In this document: positions 1 through 8,714 of the stretch, in pieces
How the letters are laid out: every line of letters starts with the position of its first letter
How positions within the stretch are numbered: position 1 is the first letter of the stretch
Assembly: GCA_964545715.1 (NCBI GenBank)
Contig: CAZJHX010000192.1
Span: 1-18,482, forward strand
Origin: CAZJHX01 sp964545715
GTDB taxonomy: Bacteria > Myxococcota_A > UBA9042 > GCA-2863065
Length of the DNA stretch: 18,482 bases
Direction of reading: 5' to 3'
Program-made: the position numbers and the translations under genes
Notes under the pieces: generated by a model
Database searches by the model: none
Seen by the model: the letters and a program-made list of their open reading frames with translations, nothing else
What the model was told of the DNA's origin: nothing

Positions 1-92
1 CCGTTCGGCCCGTCTTCCGAACGAGCGTCCTACACCATTTCCAGGGACTCTATCAACAGAACAAACAGTGCAGGGATCGTGCCTGTTTCGGA

Positions 93-118
93 CAGCGCCT
101 GTCGTCCGGCAGGCGCTG
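93..118. repeat. 9-bp perfect inverted repeat abutting the -24 element
   Basis: CAGCGCCTG (93-101) and CAGGCGCTG (110-118) are exact reverse complements separated by 8 nt. The right arm runs into the TG of the TGGCAC promoter element that starts at 117. No T-tract follows, so it is not a typical intrinsic terminator. It could be an operator for a repressor, or a site for an activator in an unusually promoter-proximal position. The repeat is seen directly; the role is inferred. Confidence 0.5.
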
Positions 119-132
119 GCACCGCGTTTGCT
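117..132 (+). promoter_or_regulatory. sigma-54 (-24/-12) promoter of the giant Ig-repeat lipoprotein
   Basis: TGGCAC-CGCGT-TTGCT matches the RpoN consensus TGGCAC-N5-TTGC(A/T) at every specified base, preceded by a pyrimidine. The invariant GG (118-119) and GC (130-131) have the required spacing. Transcription would start near 143, giving a leader of about 78 nt before the ATG at 221. The leader contains a GGCCATGGCC palindrome (141-150) and a 5-bp stem-loop, GGGAG (159-163) with CTCCC (171-175). Use of this promoter would require a bacterial enhancer-binding protein, none of which is encoded here. Confidence 0.75.
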
Positions 133-220
133 AAGGGGCGGGCCATGGCCGAGCCGGGGGGAGCTGGTACCTCCCTCCGACTCATCGGCTTAAGTCACCA
201 TTGCGACAGGAGACCAGACC

Positions 221-3200
221 ATGACCCAGCGTATTGTACACCACACGCTTCTACGCACCGTGTGCGCCGGCCTTGTGCTAGCGCTCGCGAGCGTCGGATG
301 CACCGAAGACGAAGCCCAACGGCTGCGTCGAAGCATCACCATCGTCCAGGAGACAGCCGTGCTCCAGGAAGGCGGCACGTTCCAATTGGCAGCCCTCGCG
401 CATTTCAGTGACGATACTGCTGAGGATGTGACGGCCAGGGCCGAGTGGACCTCGTCTGACCCGGCCGTAGTCACGATCGACGAGTCCGGCCTGGCGACGG
501 CCGTCGGGGAAGGCGTCGCAACCGTAATCGCGGCCTACGGCGGCTTTGAGTCCGCACCGACGACAATCACCGTGGAAGGCCCGGAGCCGCCCGCGGCACT
601 GCAGGCGCTCCGCATCCTGCCGGAGCTCTCGTTCTTGAAGGCGGGCGGTACGCTGCAATTCACGGCGATCGGGGTGTACGACGACGGCTCCAGCGTTCAG
701 TTGACCGATCAACTCACCTGGCGAACGTCTGACTCCGCCGTTGCGGCTATCTCGCAGGACGGACTGGTCACGGCGGTCGCCAAGGGCAGCGCGGAGATCC
801 GAGTCGAGCGAGGCGATCTGATGTCGCCGTCAGTTGTCATCCAGGTCTGGGACGCCGAGCTGGTCGCGGTTCAGATCGAGCCTCCGGGGGGCACGCTGCA
901 CGCCGGGAGCGCGGTCACCCTGTCGCTCGAGGCCACGGGCGTCTTCAGTGACGGTGCGACCGTCGAGCTCACGAAGATCGCCTCATGGGCCTCCAGTGAT
1001 CCGACCCTGGCCACCGTGGACGGCGGTCTCGTCAGCGCCATGAACAAGTCCGGCGTCGCGCGAATCACGGCCGAGTTCGGGGGGATCACCTCCCAGGCGG
1101 CGTTGGTCCATCTGCTGCCGTCCAGCGATATCGACTCCATTGAGGTGACGGCCGACGATGACAGCGTTCCGGCCGGCTTCACGATCGCACTGACCGCGAT
1201 GGCTACGTACGCGGACGGTCGCATGGTGGACGTCACCCACGACGCGATCTGGCAGAGCCTGAACCAAAGCGTCGTCACCGTCGGCGCACACGGCGTGGCG
1301 AGCGGCCTGGCCGTCGGCACCGCCACGATCAACGCCACGCTCGATGGGGTCACCGGCAGTCGAAACCTCACCGTCACCGACGCGCTGCTCGAGAAGCTGA
1401 TGCTGGAGCCGGAGAGCGCGACGCTGCCGGTGGGCGTGACGCAGCCCTTTGTTGCCATGGGCGCCTTCTCGGACGGTACGACGAAGGACGTGTCGGCTCA
1501 AGTGACCTGGGAGATCTCCAACCCTCAGGTCGCATCCGTCGACCCGTCGGGCGTCGTCACGGGCTTGTCCGCCGGTGCGGCCGGCGTCAAGGCGAGCCTG
1601 GGGGAGTACTCGGTGAGCGCCCTCTTGATGGTGACCGACGCCCTTCTCGAGGCGCTGTCCGTGGAGCCTCTGAAGCCGGCGCCGCTGGCCGCGGGCTTGA
1701 CGCAGCAGTTCAAAGTCATGGGCACCTACAGCGACGGCGCTGAGCTGGACCTGACCGCCAACAAGAACATCAGCTGGTCCAGCGACGACCCACAGGTCGC
1801 CCAGATCTCCAACGCGCCCGGTTCAGAGGGCCTGGCCACCGGGCTGACCGCGGGAGCGGCCGCCATCTCAGCGCTGTACAACGACCCCGCCACGCTCATC
1901 CTGTCACCGTCGATCCCGTTGGTGGTTATCGGCCCCATGCTGGACTCGATCGAGCTGATGCCCGCTCAGATGACCATCGCGGCGGGCAAGACGACGACTT
2001 TCATGGCGATCGGCCACTACTCGGACCAAACGTCTGCCGACATCACGGGCGCTGTGTTGTGGAGCAGCAGCAAGCCGGCGATCGCCGCCGTGGACCAGGC
2101 CGGGCAGGCCACCGCCGCCATTGCCGGTGAGACCGTGATCGAAGCGACGCTGCAAGGCGTCATCGCCAAGGCGACCCTGGTAGTCACACCGGCCGTCCTG
2201 GAGCTGGTCATGGTGCTGCCCCCCGCGCCTCAGGCGCTGCCCGTCGGCGCCGCGCTGCAGTTCCAGGCGCTTGGTATCTACAGCGACGGAGCGGAGCAGG
2301 ACCTCACCACCAGCGCTGACCTCACGTGGTTCTCGACGTACCCGGCCGTAGCGAACGTCTCCAACGCCTCCGGCGCGCAGGGGCTCGCGACGGCGATGGC
2401 GGAGGGCGGAACGCACATCCGCGCAGTCTTCGATGATGGAGCTTTGAAGCTGGAGTCGGCGCCGGCGCTGCTGTCGGTCATTCCCGCCGCCATCATCGAC
2501 CTGACACTGGAGCCGGCCGCGGCCAGCGTGCCGATCGGCATGGTCACGCCCTTCCACGCGATGGCGACCTTCTCGGACAACAGCGTCGGGGATGTGACCA
2601 ACCTCGTCGCGTGGAGCAGCACGGACGCGACCGTTGCGAGCGTGGACGACATGGGACAGGTGACCGCGCTCAAGCTCGGTGTCACGTTGATCCGGGCCAA
2701 GTGGCAGACCATCGAGGCGACGGCGCTGGCGACGATCACGCCCGCTGAGCTCGTGGCGCTGACCGTCGCCCCGCAATCTCCCGCGCCGCTGCCGGTCGGG
2801 CTGGACCAGGCGTTTACGGCAAAGGGGCTGTACAGCGACGGCGCCCTCATCGACCTGACCGGGCACCCCAAACTGAAGTGGATCAGCAGCAACCCCGCGG
2901 TTGCGACACTGGATGGTGGTCTCGCGATCGCGATACAGGAGGGTGGAACGCTGATCACGGCCCACTTCAAGAACGGTGGCGGGGTTGAGATCTCCGCCAA
3001 TCCGGTCCTGCTGTCTGTGGTTCCGGCGCTCTTGGAGGCGATCGCCATCGATCCGGCGACAGCGAGCATCCCCGCCGGCTCGACGGTAAAGTTCTTTGCT
3101 ACCGGCACCTTCTCTGACGGCAGCGCCCGCGACATCTCCAAAGAGGTGCAGTGGCTCAGCTCCGACCCGGGCGTGGCCACCCTGGACCTGGACGGCACGG

Positions 3201-6200
3201 CGCACGGACAGGCGCCCGGCGCCGCGGACATCACCGCCAAGTCCGGGGACCTGCAGGCGATGGCCTCTCTCGAGGTCAACCACGCGCAGCTGGTCGCTGT
3301 TCAGATCGAGCCGGCCGCGCCCGCCGCTTTGCCCGTGGGCTTGGAGCAGCAGTTTGCGGCCACCGGCCTGTACACCGACGGCAGCGCCGCCGATCTCTCC
3401 AAGAACGCCAACCTGACGTGGACGAGCAGTCACCCGTCGGTGGCCGTGATCCAGACGGACGAGGACAAGTGCAAGGCGCTTGGGCTGTCCGAGGGCGGCA
3501 CCGAGATCGGCGCGGTCTACGATGACGGCGAGATCACCATCGCCGCGAGCGCCGTCCCGTTGGCGGTGGTCCCCGCGCTGCTGGAGCAGCTGGAGATCGA
3601 CCCGATCGACGCGCTGGTTCCGCACGGCTTCGATGTGGCATTTGCCGCCACCGGCAAGTTCTCCGACGGGGGCGTCAAAGACGTCACCGAGCAGGTGTCG
3701 TGGACGTCGAGCAACCCGGACGCCGCGACGATCTCGAACGCTGAAGGGCTCGAGGGCGTGGCCACCGGCAAGGCGCCCGGGAAGACGCTGATCAAGGCGG
3801 AGCTTGGGGGCATGAGCGCCGCGACGACGCTGGACGTGACAGGTGCGGATCTGGTCTCGATCGCGATCAACCCGCCCGCGTTCGACGTCGCGGTAGGTCT
3901 CAGCAAGCAGTTCGAGGCGACCGGCAACTTCAACGACGGCAGCACGATGGCGCTGACGAAGCTGGCGACCTGGTCGGTACATCCGAGCGACCTGGGCCGT
4001 GGCGTGACGATCTCCAACGCCACGAGCCGGCAGGGCCTGGCGACGGTCGCCACGACGGCGGTCCCGGACCTGAATCCCGTGACGCTGCTCGCGTCGCTCG
4101 GCAGTGTCAATGCGGTCGCCGAGGTGACGATCGTCAACCCGGTTACGCTCATCGGGATTCAAGTCGACGTCGAGCCAAACGTGGTGCCGATCGGCCTGTC
4201 CGCTCAGGCGACCGCACTGGGGCTGTACTCCGACGGCGTTCACCCGCCGGAGGCCATCGACATCACTGAGCTCGTGACCTGGGAGCCTGACAACAACTTC
4301 GTGGTGGCGATCTCGAACGCGGCCGGGTCCAAGGGGCGGGTCACCGGCTTGAACGCCGGCGTTGCGCTGATCAACGCTTGTCTGGGCGCCGTCTGCGCCA
4401 ACGACTTCGCCGGTCCCGGCAACGCGGACCTGGTCTTCGTGACGCAGTGTCCGTTCGACCAGCTGGTCATCGAGCCCAACAACGCGCCGGCCAAGAAGCT
4501 GCCGCGGGGCACGTCGCGCAAGTACACGGTCAAGGCCACCTACGACACGACGGCGGGAGGCGGCTGCGCCCTGTTGGCCGGCGTGAGCTATGACCTGACC
4601 GAGCTGGCGACGTGGTCCTCGTCGAACCCGGCGGTGGCCACGGCCTCCAACAAGGCCGGCAACCGCGGCTTTGTTCAGGCGGCGCAGAACCCGCCATTCA
4701 CCGCGGTCAAGATCCGGGCGATGTTCGACACCTTTGAGGCGGAGCTGCCGCTGACGGTGATCGACGCGTGCGTCGAGTCCATCGTGGTCTCGCCGGCGTC
4801 CGCCGATCTGCCGGCCGGTGTGCGCAAGCAGTTTGCGGCTACCGCGGACTTGACCGATGGCAGCACCATCGCCTTCACCGACCTCGCGACCTGGCAGGTC
4901 ACGGGGGATATCGGGCTGGTAGATGCGGGCCTGATTCAGACCTTCGCCGGCGATGCCGGGACCCTGAGGGCGACGTCCAAGGCTACGGGCCAGTGTCCCA
5001 AGGTCGAGGCGGCCGTGACCATCGTGGTCAACGATGCCCAGCTCATCTGGATTGGGACCGATCCGACTGCCGCCGCTGTGGCGATCGGCAGCACGATCTT
5101 CCTGCAGGCGACCGGCCATTACAGCGACGGGACCAGCTACGAGCTGACCGACATCGCCACGTGGTCATCCGTGAACCCGGCCGTGGCGTCCGCGGGCGCC
5201 GGCGGCAAGATCAAAGGCAAGGCGGACGGGCAGGTCATCGTGCTGGCCACCGTCGGCAAGGTGACCGGCACCGCCAGCATCGCGGTCGGCGGCCTGGATC
5301 TGGTGAAGATCACCCTCGCGCCCAGCGGCACGTTCCCGTGCGGCGACTTCGGCGGCAAGGGATACATGGCTGGTGCGGTCGTACCGATGCAGGCGACGGC
5401 CACCTATTCGGACGGTAGTCAGCTCGATGTGACGGCTGCGGTCGGCTGGAGCAGCGATGCGGCCTTCATCAACGTGGACAGCGACGGTAACGCGACCATG
5501 GTGAGCCCCGGCACGGCTCTGATCTCGGCAGCCATGGACGGTGTCACCGGTGCGCGAAGCGTCAAGGTCCTGAACTCCACCCTGGTGTCAATCAAAGTGA
5601 TGCCGGGCAACGGCTTTGCGGTGCCGATCAACTCCACCCGCCAGTTTGGGGCGCGCGGTACGTACCAGGCGACCGTCGGCGGCGCCTTGCTGACCGACAC
5701 CTGCGACATCGGCGGCTCAGTGAGCTGGAAAGCGGCTCCGGTCGCCAGCATGTCGGTAGACGCGATGGGGCTGGTCACGACGACAGCGGCCGTTACCAAC
5801 TCGGCGACGGTGACCGCGCAGAAGGACGCGGTGGTCAAGGCCGTGACGGGCAAAGTGGTCGCGGCGTGCGTGGAGCACGTTGCTGTCGAGCCTATGGCCA
5901 GCACAACGACGGTCGGTATCTCCATTCAGTTCACCGCGAGCGCCGTCCTCTCCGACGGTAGCGCGTTTGACATTACCGAATCGCCCGACACTCAGTGGGC
6001 CACGTCCAACCCGGCGGTTGCCGGCGTTACGGACGGCATGGCTGAGCCCGTCGGACCCGGTCTCGTGTTGATCACCGCGACATACAAGCCCGGCACCGCG
6101 GCATGCGCCGGCGTGGGCAAGTTCATCAACGAGACGGGGTCGCTGCAGGTCACGCCGGCCGCGCTCGTCGACGTGAGCGTGGCGTGTGATCGCGCCAACC

Positions 6201-8464
6201 AGACGTGGCCGGGCCCGTTCGGTCCCGTCAACGGTCTGCCCGCCGGCCTGGTCACGCAATGCCATGCGACCGGGAAGTACGCGGACGGCAGCACGGCGGA
6301 CATCACACAGTCGGTCAATTGGCTTAGCTCCGACGCGGATGTCGTGTCCATCAGCGACGCCGCGGACAACAAGGGCAGCGCCAAGACACTGACGGCGGGC
6401 TTCGCCAACATCACGGCCGTCTTCGGCGGTGTGACCGGCTCCCTGTCCTTCGGCGTGGTCAGCGCGACGCTGGATCAGATCAACGTCCTCGGTCCGGCCA
6501 AGCTGCCGGCGGGCTTCGGTGAGCAGTACGAGGCCAACGCCCGCTTCACGCTTGGCACGGTATCGCGCTGGTACGACATCACCGAGCTTGCGATGTGGTC
6601 GTCCTCGATGCCGGCGGTGGCCGGGGTCAGCAACGATCCGGCGGGCAAGGGATATGTCACTACCTTCGCTGCCGGCGGTCCGGCCGCGATCGAGGCGACC
6701 TATCTCAGCGTGACCGGGGCGCGGCTTGTCACAGCCCTGGATGTTGTGCTCGACCGCATCGAGCTGGATCCGGCGGGCACGACGCTGGCGATCGGCCAAA
6801 AGCTGCAGTGGCGCGCGGACGGCGTCTACATGGATGCCGCAGGCGGTGCTTACGTGCGAGACATCAGCCACCTGGTCTCGTGGTTTACGACGCAGCCGGC
6901 GATCGCCAGCATCGACGCCACCGGCCTGGTCACGACCTATGGTCTGGGCGACGTCGCCATCGTAGCCGAGCTCGGCGCGGCCAGTGGTGATGCGGGTCTC
7001 ACGGTCGAGGACAAGTGCATTACCGGCATCGCCATCAAGCCGTCCACGGCGTCGCTGCCCGCCGGCGTGCCGATGTCGTTCCAGGTCATCGCCTACTTCA
7101 CGTCCGGGCCGCCGCAGGACGTCACGAGCCAGGTGGTCTACAAGACGAGCGACGCTGGGCGCATGCCGGCGCCGGACGCGACCGGGTACGCCTACACGCA
7201 GATCGGCGCGGCCCCCGGTGCGGTCACCCTCACCGCGACCATGCTCAGCGGTGGCTGCAGCGGCAAGCCGGCATCGAAGGCGATCGTGACCATCAACACG
7301 GCCGCGTTGCAGTCGATCGCCGTCTATGGTGATCCCCCGTTCGTCCCGATCGGCCTGAAGACGCAGTACAACGCTGTCGGGTCGTACACCGACGGCACCA
7401 GCTACGACATCACGCGCACCATCGACGCCTGGAAGTCGGGTAACAAGACGGTGGCGACCGTGTCCAACGGCAAGAAGCACAAGGGCATGGTTACGGGAGT
7501 CGACACGGGATCGGCGCCGATCGCGGCGACACAAGAGTCGGTGACCGGCGCCTCGTCCGTAGAGGTCGTGGCCGCGACGCTGGTGACGATCGACGTCAAG
7601 GGCTTCCGCACAGACGGCAAATGCAGGCTGTTCAGCACGCCGGCCGCATGGCTGGACGCCGGCTGGCAGCATCCCATGGGCGGGTTCACGACGTGGGCGC
7701 GCGCGATCGGTCACTTCAGCGACGGCTCAACCGCCATCCTGACCGACGGCGTCTCCTGGTCCACCATGGACGCCACAAAAGCGCTGATCAGCAACGCGCC
7801 CGGATTCCAAGGGCGTGTCCAAACGCTGAGCGCCGGGCAGGTCCTGGTCAAGGCCACGCACCCCAGCGGCGTTGAGGGTCAAATGGAGCTGGACGTCGTG
7901 GACCAGGGCCTTGATCTGCTCGTTTTGAACCCGACGGGACCCGACCCGGTGAAGCTGGCCCTTGGCAACCAGCACCAACTGGCCCTGCGCGGCCGGTTCG
8001 GACCGTCGTTCTACTGCATCACCGAGGACGCCAGCTACCTTACTGTGGGCGACTCCGTGTCCGTCAGCAATGCGGTCGGATCGCGTGGTCGGGTCGACAC
8101 CCTGGCGCTGGGTGACTCGGTCATTACGGCGCTCGTCGGCACCGTGAACGACAACATCCTGGTGCAGATCGGGGATCCGACGCTGGATTCGATCGAGATC
8201 GTGCCGGCCGAGCTCGAGATGCTGATCGGCGAGACGGCTCAGCTGCGCGCGTTCGCCCACTTCAGCGACGGCTCGGTGAACGACGTCACCTGGCACCCGG
8301 CGACGGCCTGGGCGGTGCACAACACGCTGATCGCCGAGCTGACCGCGACCAAGGGCCTGATCCGCGCCAAAGGTGTCGGAGAGACCTTCGTGTGGGCTTG
8401 CCTGACCGGAGTGTGCAGCATTCACTCCAACGACAACGCCAGCATCACGGTCAACTCGCCCTGA
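221..8464 (+). CDS. giant surface lipoprotein with 29 tandem Big_2-type Ig-like repeats
   Basis: A 2747-residue protein. The ATG has AGGAG at 208-212, 8 nt upstream. Residues 1-26 form a signal peptide ending in A-S-V-G before C27, which fits the broad lipoprotein pattern although -3 is Ser. The rest is almost entirely bacterial Ig-like (Big_2/BID_2) repeats of about 94 residues. They share a core of I.P....LPxG...QF.A.G.YSDGS..D(L/V)T...W.SS.P.VA...xxG...G.A.G.A.I.A. Repeats 6-13 alternate between two subtypes. Cysteines are rare in the first half and common in the second. There is no catalytic domain, LPXTG motif or C-terminal membrane helix. Big_2 repeats usually act as extended stalks or adhesive modules; surface attachment or cell-cell contact is inferred. 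It appears monocistronic behind a sigma-54 promoter. The Ig-repeat reading is secure; the ligand is unknown. Confidence 0.93.
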   Translation: MTQRIVHHTLLRTVCAGLVLALASVGCTEDEAQRLRRSITIVQETAVLQEGGTFQLAALAHFSDDTAEDVTARAEWTSSDPAVVTIDESGLATAVGEGVATVIAAYGGFESAPTTITVEGPEPPAALQALRILPELSFLKAGGTLQFTAIGVYDDGSSVQLTDQLTWRTSDSAVAAISQDGLVTAVAKGSAEIRVERGDLMSPSVVIQVWDAELVAVQIEPPGGTLHAGSAVTLSLEATGVFSDGATVELTKIASWASSDPTLATVDGGLVSAMNKSGVARITAEFGGITSQAALVHLLPSSDIDSIEVTADDDSVPAGFTIALTAMATYADGRMVDVTHDAIWQSLNQSVVTVGAHGVASGLAVGTATINATLDGVTGSRNLTVTDALLEKLMLEPESATLPVGVTQPFVAMGAFSDGTTKDVSAQVTWEISNPQVASVDPSGVVTGLSAGAAGVKASLGEYSVSALLMVTDALLEALSVEPLKPAPLAAGLTQQFKVMGTYSDGAELDLTANKNISWSSDDPQVAQISNAPGSEGLATGLTAGAAAISALYNDPATLILSPSIPLVVIGPMLDSIELMPAQMTIAAGKTTTFMAIGHYSDQTSADITGAVLWSSSKPAIAAVDQAGQATAAIAGETVIEATLQGVIAKATLVVTPAVLELVMVLPPAPQALPVGAALQFQALGIYSDGAEQDLTTSADLTWFSTYPAVANVSNASGAQGLATAMAEGGTHIRAVFDDGALKLESAPALLSVIPAAIIDLTLEPAAASVPIGMVTPFHAMATFSDNSVGDVTNLVAWSSTDATVASVDDMGQVTALKLGVTLIRAKWQTIEATALATITPAELVALTVAPQSPAPLPVGLDQAFTAKGLYSDGALIDLTGHPKLKWISSNPAVATLDGGLAIAIQEGGTLITAHFKNGGGVEISANPVLLSVVPALLEAIAIDPATASIPAGSTVKFFATGTFSDGSARDISKEVQWLSSDPGVATLDLDGTAHGQAPGAADITAKSGDLQAMASLEVNHAQLVAVQIEPAAPAALPVGLEQQFAATGLYTDGSAADLSKNANLTWTSSHPSVAVIQTDEDKCKALGLSEGGTEIGAVYDDGEITIAASAVPLAVVPALLEQLEIDPIDALVPHGFDVAFAATGKFSDGGVKDVTEQVSWTSSNPDAATISNAEGLEGVATGKAPGKTLIKAELGGMSAATTLDVTGADLVSIAINPPAFDVAVGLSKQFEATGNFNDGSTMALTKLATWSVHPSDLGRGVTISNATSRQGLATVATTAVPDLNPVTLLASLGSVNAVAEVTIVNPVTLIGIQVDVEPNVVPIGLSAQATALGLYSDGVHPPEAIDITELVTWEPDNNFVVAISNAAGSKGRVTGLNAGVALINACLGAVCANDFAGPGNADLVFVTQCPFDQLVIEPNNAPAKKLPRGTSRKYTVKATYDTTAGGGCALLAGVSYDLTELATWSSSNPAVATASNKAGNRGFVQAAQNPPFTAVKIRAMFDTFEAELPLTVIDACVESIVVSPASADLPAGVRKQFAATADLTDGSTIAFTDLATWQVTGDIGLVDAGLIQTFAGDAGTLRATSKATGQCPKVEAAVTIVVNDAQLIWIGTDPTAAAVAIGSTIFLQATGHYSDGTSYELTDIATWSSVNPAVASAGAGGKIKGKADGQVIVLATVGKVTGTASIAVGGLDLVKITLAPSGTFPCGDFGGKGYMAGAVVPMQATATYSDGSQLDVTAAVGWSSDAAFINVDSDGNATMVSPGTALISAAMDGVTGARSVKVLNSTLVSIKVMPGNGFAVPINSTRQFGARGTYQATVGGALLTDTCDIGGSVSWKAAPVASMSVDAMGLVTTTAAVTNSATVTAQKDAVVKAVTGKVVAACVEHVAVEPMASTTTVGISIQFTASAVLSDGSAFDITESPDTQWATSNPAVAGVTDGMAEPVGPGLVLITATYKPGTAACAGVGKFINETGSLQVTPAALVDVSVACDRANQTWPGPFGPVNGLPAGLVTQCHATGKYADGSTADITQSVNWLSSDADVVSISDAADNKGSAKTLTAGFANITAVFGGVTGSLSFGVVSATLDQINVLGPAKLPAGFGEQYEANARFTLGTVSRWYDITELAMWSSSMPAVAGVSNDPAGKGYVTTFAAGGPAAIEATYLSVTGARLVTALDVVLDRIELDPAGTTLAIGQKLQWRADGVYMDAAGGAYVRDISHLVSWFTTQPAIASIDATGLVTTYGLGDVAIVAELGAASGDAGLTVEDKCITGIAIKPSTASLPAGVPMSFQVIAYFTSGPPQDVTSQVVYKTSDAGRMPAPDATGYAYTQIGAAPGAVTLTATMLSGGCSGKPASKAIVTINTAALQSIAVYGDPPFVPIGLKTQYNAVGSYTDGTSYDITRTIDAWKSGNKTVATVSNGKKHKGMVTGVDTGSAPIAATQESVTGASSVEVVAATLVTIDVKGFRTDGKCRLFSTPAAWLDAGWQHPMGGFTTWARAIGHFSDGSTAILTDGVSWSTMDATKALISNAPGFQGRVQTLSAGQVLVKATHPSGVEGQMELDVVDQGLDLLVLNPTGPDPVKLALGNQHQLALRGRFGPSFYCITEDASYLTVGDSVSVSNAVGSRGRVDTLALGDSVITALVGTVNDNILVQIGDPTLDSIEIVPAELEMLIGETAQLRAFAHFSDGSVNDVTWHPATAWAVHNTLIAELTATKGLIRAKGVGETFVWACLTGVCSIHSNDNASITVNSP
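329..8461 (+). repeat. array of 29 Ig-like (Big_2) coding repeats
   Basis: Repeat units were read by eye from the recurring start strand (xxIxVxP) and the YSDGS...D(L/V)T and W.SS.P.VA signatures. Approximate first codons are 329, 599, 860, 1130, 1391, 1649, 1940, 2201, 2495, 2753, 3035, 3293, 3584, 3854, 4151, 4457, 4775, 5045, 5303, 5585, 5873, 6167, 6473, 6752, 7022, 7310, 7583, 7913 and 8186. Mean length is about 280 bp. Repeats 14-29 carry more loop insertions than 1-13; repeats 15, 16, 19, 20, 22 and 27 are the longest. Repeat 28 is the most degenerate and has lost the usual W.SS.P.VA strand. Confidence 0.85.
1649..3853 (+). repeat. four tandem copies of a two-Ig-domain (A+B) super-unit of about 551 bp
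   Basis: Inside the Ig array, repeats 6-13 alternate long and short forms. A-type units (6, 8, 10, 12; 282-294 bp) share PAP/PL..LPVGL.Q.F...G.YSDGA..DLT, an extra G-G-x-x-I stretch and a D-(D/G)-rich insertion before the final strand. They end in (S/A)V(V/I)PA(L/I). B-type units (7, 9, 11, 13; 258-270 bp) lack the insertion. A+B pairs span 1649-2200, 2201-2752, 2753-3292 and 3293-3853, that is 552, 552, 540 and 561 bp. This is the pattern expected if a two-domain block was duplicated repeatedly. Confidence 0.75.
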
Positions 8465-8516
8465 CCCACCTTCTCACCGCCCGCCCTGCTGGAGTGCTCA
8501 AACGCGGTCCAGACCG

Positions 8517-8672
8517 GGCCCCTTCGGATCCCGTACGAGCGTGGGGGGGGGGGACAAATAGACCCCCCCCCCCCCCAACCACCAGACCCGGGGGAAACAA
8601 CCNNNNNNNNNNGGGGACCTTACGGGCCCCCTTCGTACCCCTTACGAGCGTGGGGGGTCACATTGCGCCCCC
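8517..8672. repeat. imperfect duplication flanking the assembly gap, with G-run/C-run hairpins
   Basis: The left side (from 8517: GGGCCCCTTCGG, then TACGAGCG at 8534 and a run of 11 G at 8543-8553, an AT-richer spacer and 14 C at 8563-8576) aligns with the right side. The right side has GGGCCCCCTTCGT from 8624, TACGAGCG at 8643, 6 G at 8652-8657, TCACATTGCG, and 5 C at 8668-8672. The offset is 109 bp. In both copies the G and C runs form a stem-loop. The likeliest reading is two error-rich contig ends covering the same locus, not a biological duplication. The hairpin may be a terminator for the giant gene, but no T-tract follows. Confidence 0.6.
8603..8612. other. scaffold gap (10 N)
   Basis: Ten consecutive N bases of the kind inserted by scaffolding software. 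The rest of the intergenic stretch between the stop at 8464 and the start at 8743 holds no gene that I can support. If the duplicated flanks are one locus, the real intergenic distance would be about 170 bp. Confidence 0.98.
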
Positions 8673-8714
8673 GCCAACACGCCTGAGACCGGGTCCGGGT
8701 ACGAAGCCCGCGGG

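Noticed and set aside
1904..5119. 1071-codon open frame antisense to the giant Ig gene
   Set aside because: Arg/Gly/His-rich shadow frame kept open by high GC and repeated codon patterns in the real gene; no domain, signal sequence or ribosome-binding site.
6550..6570. TTGGCACG-like -24 box inside the Ig gene
   Set aside because: No TTGC at the -12 position and no gene start downstream.
5717..7714. 665-codon open frame antisense to the Ig gene
   Set aside because: Same kind of Arg-rich shadow; composition unlike any real neighbour.
8543..8576. Strong G11/C14 hairpin as a genuine terminator
   Set aside because: Run lengths differ from the cleaner right-hand copy and lie at a contig end, so they are probably sequencing errors; no T-tract follows.
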